64,000 nucleotides of DNA from Limnohabitans_A sp048020265. GTDB lineage: Bacteria > Pseudomonadota > Gammaproteobacteria > Burkholderiales > Burkholderiaceae_C. The DNA lies in assembly GCF_048020265.1 (NCBI RefSeq), contig NZ_CP171843.1, positions 2,356,001 through 2,420,000 on the forward strand, read 5' to 3'. Below, one piece after another: positions 36,354-44,648 of this stretch. Position numbers and translations under genes: made by a program. The notes beneath the pieces are model-generated. The model was not told the DNA's origin, made no database searches, and was given only the letters and a program-made list of their open reading frames with translations. How positions within the stretch are numbered: position 1 is the stretch's first letter; every line of letters begins with the position of its first letter.

Positions 36354-37529
36354 ATGGCAAACCCTCCCGATATTTGCATCCGTGGCGCTGGCATCGTCGG
36401 CCGCACTTTGGCCTTGTTGCTGGCCCGCGAGCGCCTGAACGTGGCCTTGGTCGAGTCGCCCGTGGCCACCGCCATGCCCGACGTGCGTGCCTACTCGCTC
36501 AACGGCGCGGCCATGGCCTTGCTGCAAGACCTGCGCTGCTGGCCCGAGCACCCTGCCGTGACCCCGGTGCACCAGATGCAGGTCTGGGGTGACCACGGCG
36601 GCCACCTGAACTTTGGTGCCCAAGAGCAAGGCGTGGCTGAGCTCAACTGGATGGTCGATGTTCCCGTGCTGCAAGAGCGACTGGCCCAGGCCGTGCAGTT
36701 TCAGCCCCAGATTCAAGTGGTGAACGCTCCGGTGGCCGCCCCCCTCACCGTGGTGTGCGAAGGCCGCGCGAGCCAGACACGCGCCGAGCTGGGTGTGGGC
36801 TTTGACACCACAAACTACGAACAACATGCCGTGGCCACACGCCTGCAGTGCGAACGCCCGCACGAAGGCATCGCCCGGCAATGGTTTGGCTGGAGCCACG
36901 CCCCCGGCCTGTCGCAGCCGCAAGCCGAAGTGCTGGCTTTGTTGCCTTTGGGCGGCGAAGGCGCACGCGAAGTCGCGCTGGTCTGGTCGGTCCACCCACT
37001 GCGGGCGCAAGAGCTCATGGCCCTGAACGCCGAAGACTTTGCCGCCGCGCTGACCGAGGCCTGCAGCCACGCGCTGGGCAGCATGCAGCTGTCGGCCGAG
37101 CGCGCGGTGTGGCCGCTGCAGCTGGCCCGTGCCGAGCGCTGGATCGGCCCTATGCCGGGCGCTGCCAAGCAATCGTTCGCCCTGGCCGGCGATGCGGCCC
37201 ACGCGATGCACCCCCTGGCAGGCCAGGGCCTGAACGTGGGCCTGGCCGATGTGGCCGAGCTGGTGCAAGTCATCCGCACCAAAGAATTCTGGCGTCCCTT
37301 GCACGACCTGAAACTGTTGCGCCGCTACGAACGCGCCCGCCAGGCCGATGTGCAGGCCATGGGCTGGGTCACCGATGGCCTGCAACGCCTGTTTGCCCAG
37401 CCTGGTCCGGTCTGGCAAAACCTGCGCAACTGGGGCATGCGCGGCTTTGACCGCAGCGGTCCGCTGAAACACTGGATGACGCAACGCGCCATGGGCCAAA
37501 GTGCGGACAAAGCCCACCTCACCGGTTGA
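36354..37529 (+). CDS. UbiH/UbiF/COQ6-family FAD-dependent hydroxylase
   Basis: 391 residues, a normal size for the family. ATG 36354 places the FAD-binding GAGIVGRTLALLLARE motif at residue 9 onward. ATG 36345 is an alternative and neither has a strong ribosome site. The second FAD motif GDAAHAMHPLAGQGLNVGLAD lies near residue 279, and the VRAYSLNGAAMALL segment is typical of ubiquinone hydroxylases. These flavoproteins hydroxylate the aromatic ring of ubiquinone precursors. Which ring position is modified cannot be told here. It heads a plus-strand run with dsbC 41 bases downstream. Confidence 0.88.
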   Translation: MANPPDICIRGAGIVGRTLALLLARERLNVALVESPVATAMPDVRAYSLNGAAMALLQDLRCWPEHPAVTPVHQMQVWGDHGGHLNFGAQEQGVAELNWMVDVPVLQERLAQAVQFQPQIQVVNAPVAAPLTVVCEGRASQTRAELGVGFDTTNYEQHAVATRLQCERPHEGIARQWFGWSHAPGLSQPQAEVLALLPLGGEGAREVALVWSVHPLRAQELMALNAEDFAAALTEACSHALGSMQLSAERAVWPLQLARAERWIGPMPGAAKQSFALAGDAAHAMHPLAGQGLNVGLADVAELVQVIRTKEFWRPLHDLKLLRRYERARQADVQAMGWVTDGLQRLFAQPGPVWQNLRNWGMRGFDRSGPLKHWMTQRAMGQSADKAHLTG

Positions 37530-37570
37530 CCCCAAACCCTTCACTTTTCCCGAACCCGAAAGCCTCTGCG

Positions 37571-38287
37571 ATGAAGTTTGTTTTTTCCAAGTGGGCCCTG
37601 ATCGTAGCCACCACCGTCCTGTCGCTGGGCAGCGCGGTGGCCCAGGAAGCGGCCATTCGCAAAAACCTGAGCGAACGCCTGCCCAATTTGCCCAAGATCG
37701 ACGAGGTGAGCAAAACCCCGATGAGTGGCCTGTTCGAAATCCGCATGGGCAACGAGGTGATGTACAGCGATGCCGACGGCAGCTTCCTGATCCAAGGCGC
37801 CTTGATTGACGTCAAGCAAAAGCGCAACCTGACCGAAGAACGCATGGAGAAACTGTCGGCGATTGCCTTTGACCAATTACCGATGAAAAGTGCCTTCACC
37901 CAGGTGCGCGGCAACGGCAAGCGCAAGCTCGCCGTGTTTGCCGACCCCAATTGCGGCTACTGCAAGCGCTTTGAAAAAGACCTGCAAAAACTGGACAACG
38001 TGACCATTCACCACTTCCTCTACCCCATCCTGGGCGAAGACTCGAAGACCAAGTCGCGCAACATCTGGTGCGCCAAAGACAAGGCCAAAGTCTGGAACGA
38101 CTGGATGATCAACGGCACCACGCCCCCCACAGCCAACTGCGATGCATCCGCCGTGGACACCGTTGTCGAATTTGGCAAAAAGAACCGGATCACGGGCACG
38201 CCCATGCTGCTGTTCGCCGATGGCACCCGCGTGCCCGGCGCGGTGCCCATGGCCCAAGTCGAAAAAATGCTGGCTGACCTCAAATGA
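37571..38287 (+). CDS. dsbC: Thiol:disulfide interchange protein DsbC
   Basis: 238 residues from ATG 37571 with a signal peptide (MKFVFSKW, hydrophobic, cleavage after AVAQ). The N-terminal dimerisation domain (about 25-90) includes GLFEIRMGNEVMYSDADGSFLIQG. The thioredoxin-fold catalytic domain has the redox pair Cys128 and Cys131 in NCGYC and the cis-proline loop TGTPMLLF. A second Cys pair (WCAKD and NCDAS) matches the structural disulphide of DsbC. It isomerises wrong disulphides in periplasmic proteins. Its stop overlaps the start of the DUF3429 gene by ATGA. Confidence 0.95.
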   Translation: MKFVFSKWALIVATTVLSLGSAVAQEAAIRKNLSERLPNLPKIDEVSKTPMSGLFEIRMGNEVMYSDADGSFLIQGALIDVKQKRNLTEERMEKLSAIAFDQLPMKSAFTQVRGNGKRKLAVFADPNCGYCKRFEKDLQKLDNVTIHHFLYPILGEDSKTKSRNIWCAKDKAKVWNDWMINGTTPPTANCDASAVDTVVEFGKKNRITGTPMLLFADGTRVPGAVPMAQVEKMLADLK

Positions 38288-38739
38288 ACCCACCACTGAC
38301 CGAAGACCCGACCTGGCGGCTGATCCGTCGCCTGGGCTATGCCGGACTGATCCCCTTTGTGTTCCTGGCTCTGTGCCTGTGGCTGGTCGGCCCCGACCTG
38401 CACCCGTATGTGGCGCTGTCCATGCAAGGCTATGGCGCGGTGATCGTGTCGTTTTTGGGGGGCATCCATTGGGGCGTGGGCTTTCGCAATGCCCTGATCA
38501 CCCCCAACGCGCCGCGCATCCACTTCACCTGGGGGGTCGTGCCTTCGCTGCTCGCCTGGGTGGGCGTGATGATGCCCGCCTTTGCCGGTTTGCCCCTGCT
38601 GGGCTTTGTGCTGATCGGCTGCTACCTGATGGACCGCCGCACCTGGCCAGCTGCGGGCCTGGCCCCCTGGCTGCCCATGCGCCTGCAGCTGACCACCGTG
38701 GCCAGCCTGAGCTGCTTTTTGGCGGCGGGCGCAACCTGA
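38284..38739 (+). CDS. DUF3429 family inner membrane protein
   Basis: 151 residues with about four or five hydrophobic segments (IPFVFLALCLWLVG, YGAVIVSFLGGIHWGVGF, VPSLLAWVGVMMPAFAGLPLLGFVLIGCYLMD, LTTVASLSCFLAAG). The FLGGIHWGVG motif and overall length match the DUF3429 family. Function is unknown. The start overlaps the dsbC stop by four bases, so the two are translationally coupled. The M61 peptidase starts 12 bases downstream. Confidence 0.85.
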   Translation: MNPPLTEDPTWRLIRRLGYAGLIPFVFLALCLWLVGPDLHPYVALSMQGYGAVIVSFLGGIHWGVGFRNALITPNAPRIHFTWGVVPSLLAWVGVMMPAFAGLPLLGFVLIGCYLMDRRTWPAAGLAPWLPMRLQLTTVASLSCFLAAGAT

Positions 38740-38751
38740 CCATTCACACGC

Positions 38752-40509
38752 ATGACCGCCATCCTCTACACCGTTGAAGCCGCCGACCTGCATGCCCACC
38801 TGTTTCGGGTGACCTTGACGGTGCCTGAACCTGCGGCGCAGCAAACCGTGTCGCTGCCGGTCTGGATTCCGGGCAGCTATCTGGTGCGCGAGTTTTCCAA
38901 AAACCTGCAAAACCTGAGCGCCAAACAAGGCCGCCGCAGCCTGCCCATCACCCAGCAAGACAAGTGCAGCTGGGCCATGGCCTGCAAGAGCGGGCAGCCC
39001 CTGGTGCTGAGCTACGAGGTCTATGCCTTTGACCACTCGGTGCGCACCGCCTGGCTGGACAGCCAGCGCGGTTTTTTCAATGGCACCAGCTTGTGCCTGC
39101 GGGTGCATGGGCAAGAATATGCGCCGCACCAGCTGCAGTTGCAAGCCGTCAAAACCCAGCCCGACTGGCAGGCCGCCACAGGCCTGGCGCCTGTTAAAAC
39201 CGACAAGAAAGGCTTTGGCCTTTACCAGGCCGCCCACTACGACGAGCTGGTGGACTGTCCCGTGGAGCTGGGCACGTTTTGGAGCGGCAGCTTCACAGCC
39301 TGTGGCATCCCCCACCACTTTGTGGTGGCCGGTGCCCTGCCCTCCTTTGACGGTGACCGCCTGCTGGCCGACACGCAAAAAATTTGCGAAGCGGCCATCC
39401 GGTTTTGGCATGGTTCGGGCAAGGCAGCAGGCCAAAAGGCGCCACACAAGAACTACCTGTTCATGCTCAACGCCGTGCACGACGGCTATGGCGGCCTGGA
39501 GCACAAAAACAGCACCGCGCTGATCTGCAACCGCAGCGATCTGCCGCGCCAGACCTCTCCCCGCACCAACGAGGGCTACACCACGCTGCTGGGCCTGATC
39601 AGCCACGAGTACTTTCACACCTGGAACGTCAAACAGCTGCGCCCCGATGCTTTGGCCCGCTACGACTACAGCCAGGAAAACTACACCCAGTTGCTGTGGT
39701 TTTTCGAGGGCTTCACCAGCTATTACGACGACATCCTGCTGCGCCGCGCGGGCCTCATCGATGACGCCTCCTACCTCAAGCTGCTGGGCAAAACCATCGC
39801 CCAGGTGCAACAAACCCCGGGCCGCCACGTGCAGACGGTGGCGCAGGCCAGCTTTGACGCCTGGGTCAAGTACTACCGACAAGACGAGAACACGCCCAAC
39901 GCCACCGTGAGCTACTACACCAAGGGCGCGCTCGTGGCCCTGTGCTTGGACCTGGCGCTGCGCAAAGAAGGCCAGACGCTGGATGCCGTGATGCGCGGCC
40001 TCTGGAAGCGCTGCAAGGCCGGGCCCATGCGCGAACAAGACCTGCTGGACGAGCTGCAGGCCTACACGGGCCGCAGCTGGCAGGCAGAAATTCAGGCCTG
40101 GGTGCACAGCACCACCGACTTGCCCCTGCGCGAGCTGCTGACCGCACAAGGCGTCGTCCTGGATGCCGAAACGTCGACCATGGCCCAACGCCTCGGTCTG
40201 CGTGTGAGCGAAGCCGGTGGCAGCGTGCAGATCAAGGGCGTGCTGCGCGGCAGTGCCGCCGAAACGGCGGGGCTGGCCGCTGGCGACGAATGGCTGGGGC
40301 TGGAGGTGGGGGCCAAAGGACAAGGCGGCAGCTGGCGCCTGCACAAACTCGACGACCTGCCCGCCCTGCTGGGGCGCGAACAGAAACTGATGGCGCTGGT
40401 CTCACGCGACAAACGCCTGCTGCGCCTGCTCCTGAAAGTGCCAGCACAGGCCAGCGGCTGGAAACTGTCGGCGCCAACCGACCGCACCCCAGGCTGGCCC
40501 TCGGTCTGA
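38752..40509 (+). CDS. M61-family metallopeptidase with PDZ domain
   Basis: 585 residues. An N-terminal beta domain (about 1-170) contains PVWIPGSYLVREFSKNL, typical of the family. The zinc site HEYFH begins at His285 (SHEYFHTWNVKQLRP), followed by the downstream Glu in WFFEGFTSYYDD. A PDZ-like domain (about 475-560) contains IKGVLRGSAAETAGLAAGDEWLGLE. No signal peptide is evident. M61 enzymes (glycyl aminopeptidase-like) remove N-terminal residues, and the natural substrate in these bacteria is not established. Its TGA abuts the TGA of paaK on the opposite strand with no spacer. Confidence 0.92.
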   Translation: MTAILYTVEAADLHAHLFRVTLTVPEPAAQQTVSLPVWIPGSYLVREFSKNLQNLSAKQGRRSLPITQQDKCSWAMACKSGQPLVLSYEVYAFDHSVRTAWLDSQRGFFNGTSLCLRVHGQEYAPHQLQLQAVKTQPDWQAATGLAPVKTDKKGFGLYQAAHYDELVDCPVELGTFWSGSFTACGIPHHFVVAGALPSFDGDRLLADTQKICEAAIRFWHGSGKAAGQKAPHKNYLFMLNAVHDGYGGLEHKNSTALICNRSDLPRQTSPRTNEGYTTLLGLISHEYFHTWNVKQLRPDALARYDYSQENYTQLLWFFEGFTSYYDDILLRRAGLIDDASYLKLLGKTIAQVQQTPGRHVQTVAQASFDAWVKYYRQDENTPNATVSYYTKGALVALCLDLALRKEGQTLDAVMRGLWKRCKAGPMREQDLLDELQAYTGRSWQAEIQAWVHSTTDLPLRELLTAQGVVLDAETSTMAQRLGLRVSEAGGSVQIKGVLRGSAAETAGLAAGDEWLGLEVGAKGQGGSWRLHKLDDLPALLGREQKLMALVSRDKRLLRLLLKVPAQASGWKLSAPTDRTPGWPSV

Positions 40510-41811
40510 TCACTTCTTTCGCAAATCCACCACGCGTTTGGCCTTGCCCTGGCTGCGCTCGACGCCGCCTTCGGCCTTCAGCTCGATCGCCACACTGGAG
40601 CCGATGAACACCTTGATCTCGTGCTGCAGCATCTTGGCGGCAGCGCGGGCTTCGATGCTGTCGGGTGACACGCCGGGTTTGGTCTCGATGACGACCTTCA
40701 AATCGTCCATCGGGCCTTCACGGGTCAACACGCACTGGTAATGCGGGGCCAGTTCGGGGCGCTTCAAGATCAGCTCTTCGATCTGGCTGGGGAACACATT
40801 CACGCCGCGGATGATCATCATGTCGTCGCTGCGGCCGGTGATTTTTTCCATGCGGCGCATATTGCGGGCGGTGCCGGGCAACAGGCGCGTGAGGTCACGA
40901 GTGCGGTAGCGGATGATGGGTAAAGCTTCCTTGGTCAGGCTGGTAAAGACCAGCTCGCCCATCTCGCCGTCGGCCACAGGCTCACCTGTGTCGGGGTTGA
41001 TGATCTCGGGGTAGAAATGGTCTTCCCAGATGGTCGGGCCGTCCTTGGTTTCGATGCACTCGCTGGCCACACCCGGGCCCATCACTTCAGACAAACCGTA
41101 AATGTCCACCGCGTCGATGGCCATGCGTTTTTCAATCGCCGCGCGCATGTCGTTGGTCCAGGGCTCGGCGCCAAAGATGCCGATGCGCAGCGAGCTGGTC
41201 TTGGGGTCGATGCCCTGACGTTCGAACTCGTCGGCAATCGCCAACATGTAGCTGGGCGTGACCATGATGATGTTGGACTTGAAGTCCTGGATCAGCTGAA
41301 CCTGGCGCTCGGTCTGCCCCCCACCAAAAGGCACCACGGTGAGGCCGAGTTTTTCGGCACCGTAGTGCGCGCCCATGCCGCCCGTGAACAGGCCATAGCC
41401 GTAGCTGATGTGCACCATGTCACCGGGTTTTGCACCGCCCGCGCGGATGCTGCGGGCCACCACATTCGACCAGGTGTCGATGTCTTTGAGGGTGTAGCCC
41501 ACCACCGTGGGTTTGCCGGTGGTGCCGCTCGACGCGTGAATGCGGGCGCAGTTTTCACGCGGCACAGCAAACATGCCAAACGGGTAACTGTCGCGCAGGT
41601 CCGCTTTGGTGGTGAAGGGGAACTTGGCGATGTCGGCCAGGCTCTTGCAGTCATCGGGGTGCACGCCCGCCGCATCGAACTTGGCGCGGTACACAGGCGA
41701 GTTGGCATAGGCGTGCTGCAGCGTCTGCTGCAGGCGCTTGAGCTGCAGGCTGCGCAGCTCGTCGATGCTGGCCTTTTCAATCGGCTCCAGGGGGAAGGCT
41801 TTTTGGCTCAT
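40510..41811 (-). CDS. paaK: Phenylacetate-CoA ligase
   Basis: 433 residues from ATG 41811 with GGAG 6 bases upstream. The ANL-superfamily P-loop SSGTTGKPTVVGYT lies near residue 92. Further PaaK hallmarks are YGLFTGGMGAHYGAEKLG, YGLSEVMGPGVASEC and the C-terminal domain with RSDDMMIIRGVNVFPSQIE and a late Lys in SQGKAKRVVDLRK. It activates phenylacetate to phenylacetyl-CoA with ATP, the first step of the aerobic CoA-dependent pathway. It lies downstream of PaaG-like and PaaI-like genes on the same strand. The ring-oxygenase subunits and paaZ are not in the window. Confidence 0.95.
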   Translation of the reverse strand: MSQKAFPLEPIEKASIDELRSLQLKRLQQTLQHAYANSPVYRAKFDAAGVHPDDCKSLADIAKFPFTTKADLRDSYPFGMFAVPRENCARIHASSGTTGKPTVVGYTLKDIDTWSNVVARSIRAGGAKPGDMVHISYGYGLFTGGMGAHYGAEKLGLTVVPFGGGQTERQVQLIQDFKSNIIMVTPSYMLAIADEFERQGIDPKTSSLRIGIFGAEPWTNDMRAAIEKRMAIDAVDIYGLSEVMGPGVASECIETKDGPTIWEDHFYPEIINPDTGEPVADGEMGELVFTSLTKEALPIIRYRTRDLTRLLPGTARNMRRMEKITGRSDDMMIIRGVNVFPSQIEELILKRPELAPHYQCVLTREGPMDDLKVVIETKPGVSPDSIEARAAAKMLQHEIKVFIGSSVAIELKAEGGVERSQGKAKRVVDLRKK

Positions 41812-41870
41812 TCAAAACTCCATTTGATCTGCTGTGGGCAAGGCTGAAGGCCTGCCCGCCATTTTTTGAT

Positions 41871-42302
41871 TTATTCCGGCACCACAGAGCCAGGGATCTG
41901 CGCACTTTTGCCACGGAACATCGCGATCACCTCGCCATTCTGGTTCGTGACTTTCATGTCGTAGATGCCATGACGGCCGCTGAGCGTTTGCTCCAGGCCT
42001 TCACAGGTCAGCACATCGCCGAGCTTGCCGGGCTTGAGAAACTCAATGCTGCAGCCCGCCGCCACCGCATTCTTGTTGTAGCTGTTGCAGGCGAAGGCAA
42101 AGGTCGAATCGGCCAGCGTGAAAATGAAGCCGCCGTGGCAAATCTGGTGACCGTTCAGGTGCAAGGCTTTCACCACCATGCGCATGACGGCGCGGCCGGG
42201 TTCGCAGGCCAACAGCTCCATGCCCATGGTGTCTTTGGACGCCACGTCCACCGCGAACATGGTCTCGCCCACCAAACGGGCCAAGGCTTTGGGATCGTTC
42301 AT
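41871..42302 (-). CDS. paaI: PaaI-type hotdog thioesterase
   Basis: 143 residues from ATG 42302. The adjacent ATG 42305 is too close to the AAGG site. The hotdog fold shows HLNGHQICHGGFIFTLADSTFAFACN, with the HGG(x)4-5 D motif (Asp in LADS) used by PaaI thioesterases, and the strand CSIEFLKPGKLGDVLTCEG. It is thought to hydrolyse dead-end phenylacetyl-CoA epoxide derivatives and free trapped CoA. It starts 14 bases after the PaaG-like stop and precedes paaK, so the three form one operon. Confidence 0.92.
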   Translation of the reverse strand: MNDPKALARLVGETMFAVDVASKDTMGMELLACEPGRAVMRMVVKALHLNGHQICHGGFIFTLADSTFAFACNSYNKNAVAAGCSIEFLKPGKLGDVLTCEGLEQTLSGRHGIYDMKVTNQNGEVIAMFRGKSAQIPGSVVPE

Positions 42303-42315
42303 CATTTGCCTTTTG

Positions 42316-43116
42316 TCATTCGCCCGTAAATTGCGGTGCGCGTTTTTGCAAAAAGGCATTCACGCCTTCCATATAGTCGTGCGTTTTGCCCAGGGCAGAT
42401 TGCGTGTCGCGCTCCACATTCAGGTGGGCGTCCAGCGAACGGGTGCCCGCATCGCGCAGCAGGTGGCGGGTGGCCACCAGCGCCTTGGTCGGCATCACGG
42501 ACAGCTTGTCGGCCAACGCCAAAGCAGCGGCCACGCAGTCTTCGGCCACGTCCCAGATCAGGCCCCACTCTTTGGCCTTGTCTGCCATCAATTTTTCGCC
42601 GGTCATCGCCAGCGCCATGGCGCGTGGCAGGCCCAGGCGCTCGACCAAGAGCCAGCTGCCACCGGCGTCCGGGATCAGGCCGATCTTGCTGAAAGCCTGA
42701 ACGAAACTGGCCGAGGGTGCCGCAATCGCAATGTCGCAGGCCATGGCCACCGAAGCCCCGGCTCCCGCAGCCACGCCATTGACCGCGCAAATGATCGGCA
42801 TGCGCAGCGACTGCAAACGGCGTGTAGTGGGGTTGAAAGCGTCGTGGATGACCGGGCCGGGGTCGGCACGTTCCAGCAGACCGGGGCCGGGCGTGAAATC
42901 CAGCTCGGACAAGTCCAGACCAGCACAAAAACCACGACCGGCCCCCGTCAGCACCAGGGTACGCACGACTGGATTGGCCTCGGCCTGGTCCAGGGCAGCC
43001 CACAGGGCCTGGTGCATTTCCCGGGTGAAACTGTTGAGGGCTTGCGGGCGGTTAAGGGTGACCAGCGCCACGGCGCCTCGCACTTCGTACAACACCGATG
43101 GGATGGATTCGGTCAT
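42316..43116 (-). CDS. paaG: PaaG-like enoyl-CoA hydratase/isomerase
   Basis: 266 residues from ATG 43116 with AAGGAG upstream. Crotonase fold with oxyanion-hole segments GRGFCAGLDLSELDF and NGVAAGAGASVAMACD, and GLIPDAGGSWLLVERLG, where an Asp replaces the usual hydratase Glu. That is characteristic of PaaG isomerases, which convert ring-1,2-epoxyphenylacetyl-CoA to the oxepin. It heads the operon with paaI and paaK. The start lies 31 bases from a TetR-type palindrome shared with the divergent PaaF-like gene. Confidence 0.9.
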   Translation of the reverse strand: MTESIPSVLYEVRGAVALVTLNRPQALNSFTREMHQALWAALDQAEANPVVRTLVLTGAGRGFCAGLDLSELDFTPGPGLLERADPGPVIHDAFNPTTRRLQSLRMPIICAVNGVAAGAGASVAMACDIAIAAPSASFVQAFSKIGLIPDAGGSWLLVERLGLPRAMALAMTGEKLMADKAKEWGLIWDVAEDCVAAALALADKLSVMPTKALVATRHLLRDAGTRSLDAHLNVERDTQSALGKTHDYMEGVNAFLQKRAPQFTGE

Positions 43117-43146
43117 GGGATGTCTCCTTAATCCGAGAATGTACCA

Positions 43147-43170
43147 TTACCCGACCGATCGGTTGGTTAA
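43147..43170. promoter_or_regulatory. TetR-type palindromic operator between paaG and paaF-like genes
   Basis: A 24-base imperfect palindrome (half-sites TTACCCGACCGA and TCGGTTGGTTAA, with two mismatched symmetric positions) lies between the divergent paaG and PaaF-like genes. The CGACCGATCGG core looks like operators of TetR-family regulators of acyl-CoA catabolism. By position it is the probable PaaR-type site controlling both directions. The regulator gene itself is not in the window. Confidence 0.65.
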
Positions 43171-43264
43171 TGTTTTCCCGCATACCCGTGCCTGAGTTGA
43201 CAGCCAGCGCTCAGCCCCCTTGGTTATAGTGAACCGGTCCATCCACACCTTTTTGGAGAAGTTC

Positions 43265-44044
43265 TTGAGCTACGAAAACATCGAAGTCCGCACAGAAGGC
43301 GGCAAAGTCGGCATCATCACCCTGAACCGCCCCAAGGCGCTTAACGCCCTGAACGGCCCGCTCATGGACGAGCTGGGCTCGGCCCTCAAGACTTTTGACG
43401 CCGACGAGGCCATTGGCTGTATCGTCATCACCGGCAGTGAAAAAGCCTTTGCCGCGGGCGCCGACATCGCCGCCATGGCCAAATACAACTTCCATGAGGT
43501 TTACAAAAACGACTTCATCACGCGCAACTGGGAAACCATTCGCGCCATTCGCAAGCCCGTGATCGCAGCGGTGGCCGGCTTTGCCCTGGGTGGAGGCTGC
43601 GAACTGGCCATGATGTGCGACTTCATCATCGCCGCCGACAATGCCAAGTTTGGCCAGCCCGAAATCAAGATCGGCATCATTCCTGGTGCAGGTGGGACGC
43701 AGCGCCTGCCCCGTGCCATGGGCAAATCCAAGGCCATGGACCTGGTGCTCACAGGCCGCATGATGGACGCCGCCGAGGCCGAGCGCGGTGGCCTGGTCAG
43801 CCGCGTGGTGCCGCTGGACAAATTGATGGACGAAACACTGGGCGCAGCCTTGATGATCTGCGGCTACGGCCAACTCGCCACCATGGCCGCCAAGGAAAGT
43901 GTCAACCGCGCCTTTGAGAGCGGTCTGAGCGACGGCGTGATGTTCGAGCGCCGCCTGTTCCATGGCCTGTTTGCCACCGCCGACCAAAAAGAAGGCATGG
44001 ACGCCTTTTTGAACAAACGGGCACCCCACTTTGTAAACGGCTGA
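43265..44044 (+). CDS. Enoyl-CoA hydratase, PaaF-like
   Basis: 259 residues from TTG 43265, chosen because GGAG lies 6 bases upstream and no ATG is in a suitable place. Crotonase signatures are GSEKAFAAGADIAAM, GFALGGGCELAMMCD (catalytic Glu) and PEIKIGIIPGAGGTQRLPR (second catalytic Glu), so this is a true hydratase, unlike the neighbouring PaaG. It could act as PaaF, hydrating 2,3-dehydroadipyl-CoA, or as a general short-chain enoyl-CoA hydratase. It is divergent from the paa operon across the TetR-type palindrome and is followed by a strong terminator. Confidence 0.92.
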   Translation: MSYENIEVRTEGGKVGIITLNRPKALNALNGPLMDELGSALKTFDADEAIGCIVITGSEKAFAAGADIAAMAKYNFHEVYKNDFITRNWETIRAIRKPVIAAVAGFALGGGCELAMMCDFIIAADNAKFGQPEIKIGIIPGAGGTQRLPRAMGKSKAMDLVLTGRMMDAAEAERGGLVSRVVPLDKLMDETLGAALMICGYGQLATMAAKESVNRAFESGLSDGVMFERRLFHGLFATADQKEGMDAFLNKRAPHFVNG

Positions 44045-44068
44045 AACCCTCTGGCTTTCAACAACTTG

Positions 44069-44097
44069 GCCCGCCATGCCTGCATGGCGGGCTTTTT
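44069..44097 (+). terminator. Rho-independent terminator after the PaaF-like gene
   Basis: A ten-base-pair GC-rich stem (GCCCGCCATG and CATGGCGGGC) with a CCTG loop, followed by five T. It lies 24 bases after the stop codon. Confidence 0.92.
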
Positions 44098-44196
44098 CAT
44101 GGGCACGACACCAGCGGCCTCTGGCTCTTGCCAACTTGCACTTCACTTTCAAGTTTTCGTGCCGATGTATCCCTTAAGCATTCCTGAAAGTTCCCC

Positions 44197-44424
44197 ATGC
44201 GAATCAGTCCCATCTCTATCGGTCAGACCCTGCGCCCCATGGCCCCTGTCATCAACCCGATCGACCGCGTGGAAAAACGCGCAGCGCCTGAAGCCGTGAC
44301 TGGACGCAGCCGGGTGTCTTCGTCAGACAACGGCGAGAAAGCCGGCAAAAACAGCCGCGTAGGCCGCCAACGCAAAACAATGAGCTGGGATGGTCTGGGA
44401 GAAGCGGTGGACGTTTTCGCCTGA
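44197..44424 (+). CDS. Small hypothetical protein
   Basis: 75 codons from ATG 44197, lying between a terminator and the tRNA-Met gene. The product is basic and polar (an RVEKRAAPEAVTGRSR stretch and GKNSRVGRQRKT) with no hydrophobic segment and no motif I recognise. It ends SWDGLGEAVDVFA. The ribosome site is weak. It is the longest sensible frame in this gap but could be spurious. Confidence 0.4.
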   Translation: MRISPISIGQTLRPMAPVINPIDRVEKRAAPEAVTGRSRVSSSDNGEKAGKNSRVGRQRKTMSWDGLGEAVDVFA

Positions 44425-44434
44425 ACGCCCAAAC

Positions 44435-44467
44435 AAAAAAGCCCACAGTCGCAAAACTGTGGGCTTT
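44435..44467 (-). terminator. Terminator downstream of tRNA-Met
   Basis: A nine-base-pair stem (GCCCACAGT and ACTGTGGGC) with a 6-base loop. On the minus strand it is followed by six T, while the plus side has only three T. It therefore mainly serves the tRNA gene, which ends six bases away. Confidence 0.85.
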
Positions 44468-44472
44468 GGATT

Positions 44473-44549
44473 TGGTGGAGATAGGTGGACTTGAACCACC
44501 GACATCAGCATTATGAATGCTGCGCTCTAACCAACTGAGCTATATCTCC
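44473..44549 (-). tRNA. tRNA-Met (anticodon CAT), CCA encoded
   Basis: 77 bases including the encoded CCA. Visible parts are a 7-bp acceptor stem (GGAGATA/TATCTCC), a D-arm AGCTCAGTTGGTTAGAGC, an anticodon stem GCAGC/GCTG with loop TTCATAA (anticodon CAT), and a T-arm GGTGG-TTCAAGT-CCACC. The absence of the initiator-type unpaired 1-72 end and three-GC anticodon stem suggests an elongator Met tRNA. A lysidine-modified tRNA-Ile2 with a CAT anticodon cannot be excluded from sequence. Confidence 0.95.
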
Positions 44550-44648
44550 AGATGAAATCGCTTGAAAGCAAATCTTTATTGCCATCAAGCCCGAAATTAT
44601 ACACAAAATTTCATCCACGCCATCACAAGTTGACGCAACAATCGACAC

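Noticed and set aside
35230..36438. 402-codon plus-strand frame opposite ychF
   Set aside because: The ychF frame is complete with P-loop and normal length, and the opposite frame has no recognisable domain.
36282..37544. 420-codon minus-strand frame opposite the UbiH-type gene
   Set aside because: The His/Gln/Gly-rich translation matches no family, while the plus strand gives clear FAD motifs.
38020..40344. 774-codon minus-strand frame opposite dsbC and the M61 peptidase
   Set aside because: It is an antisense shadow of high-GC codon usage. Both plus-strand genes have catalytic motifs.
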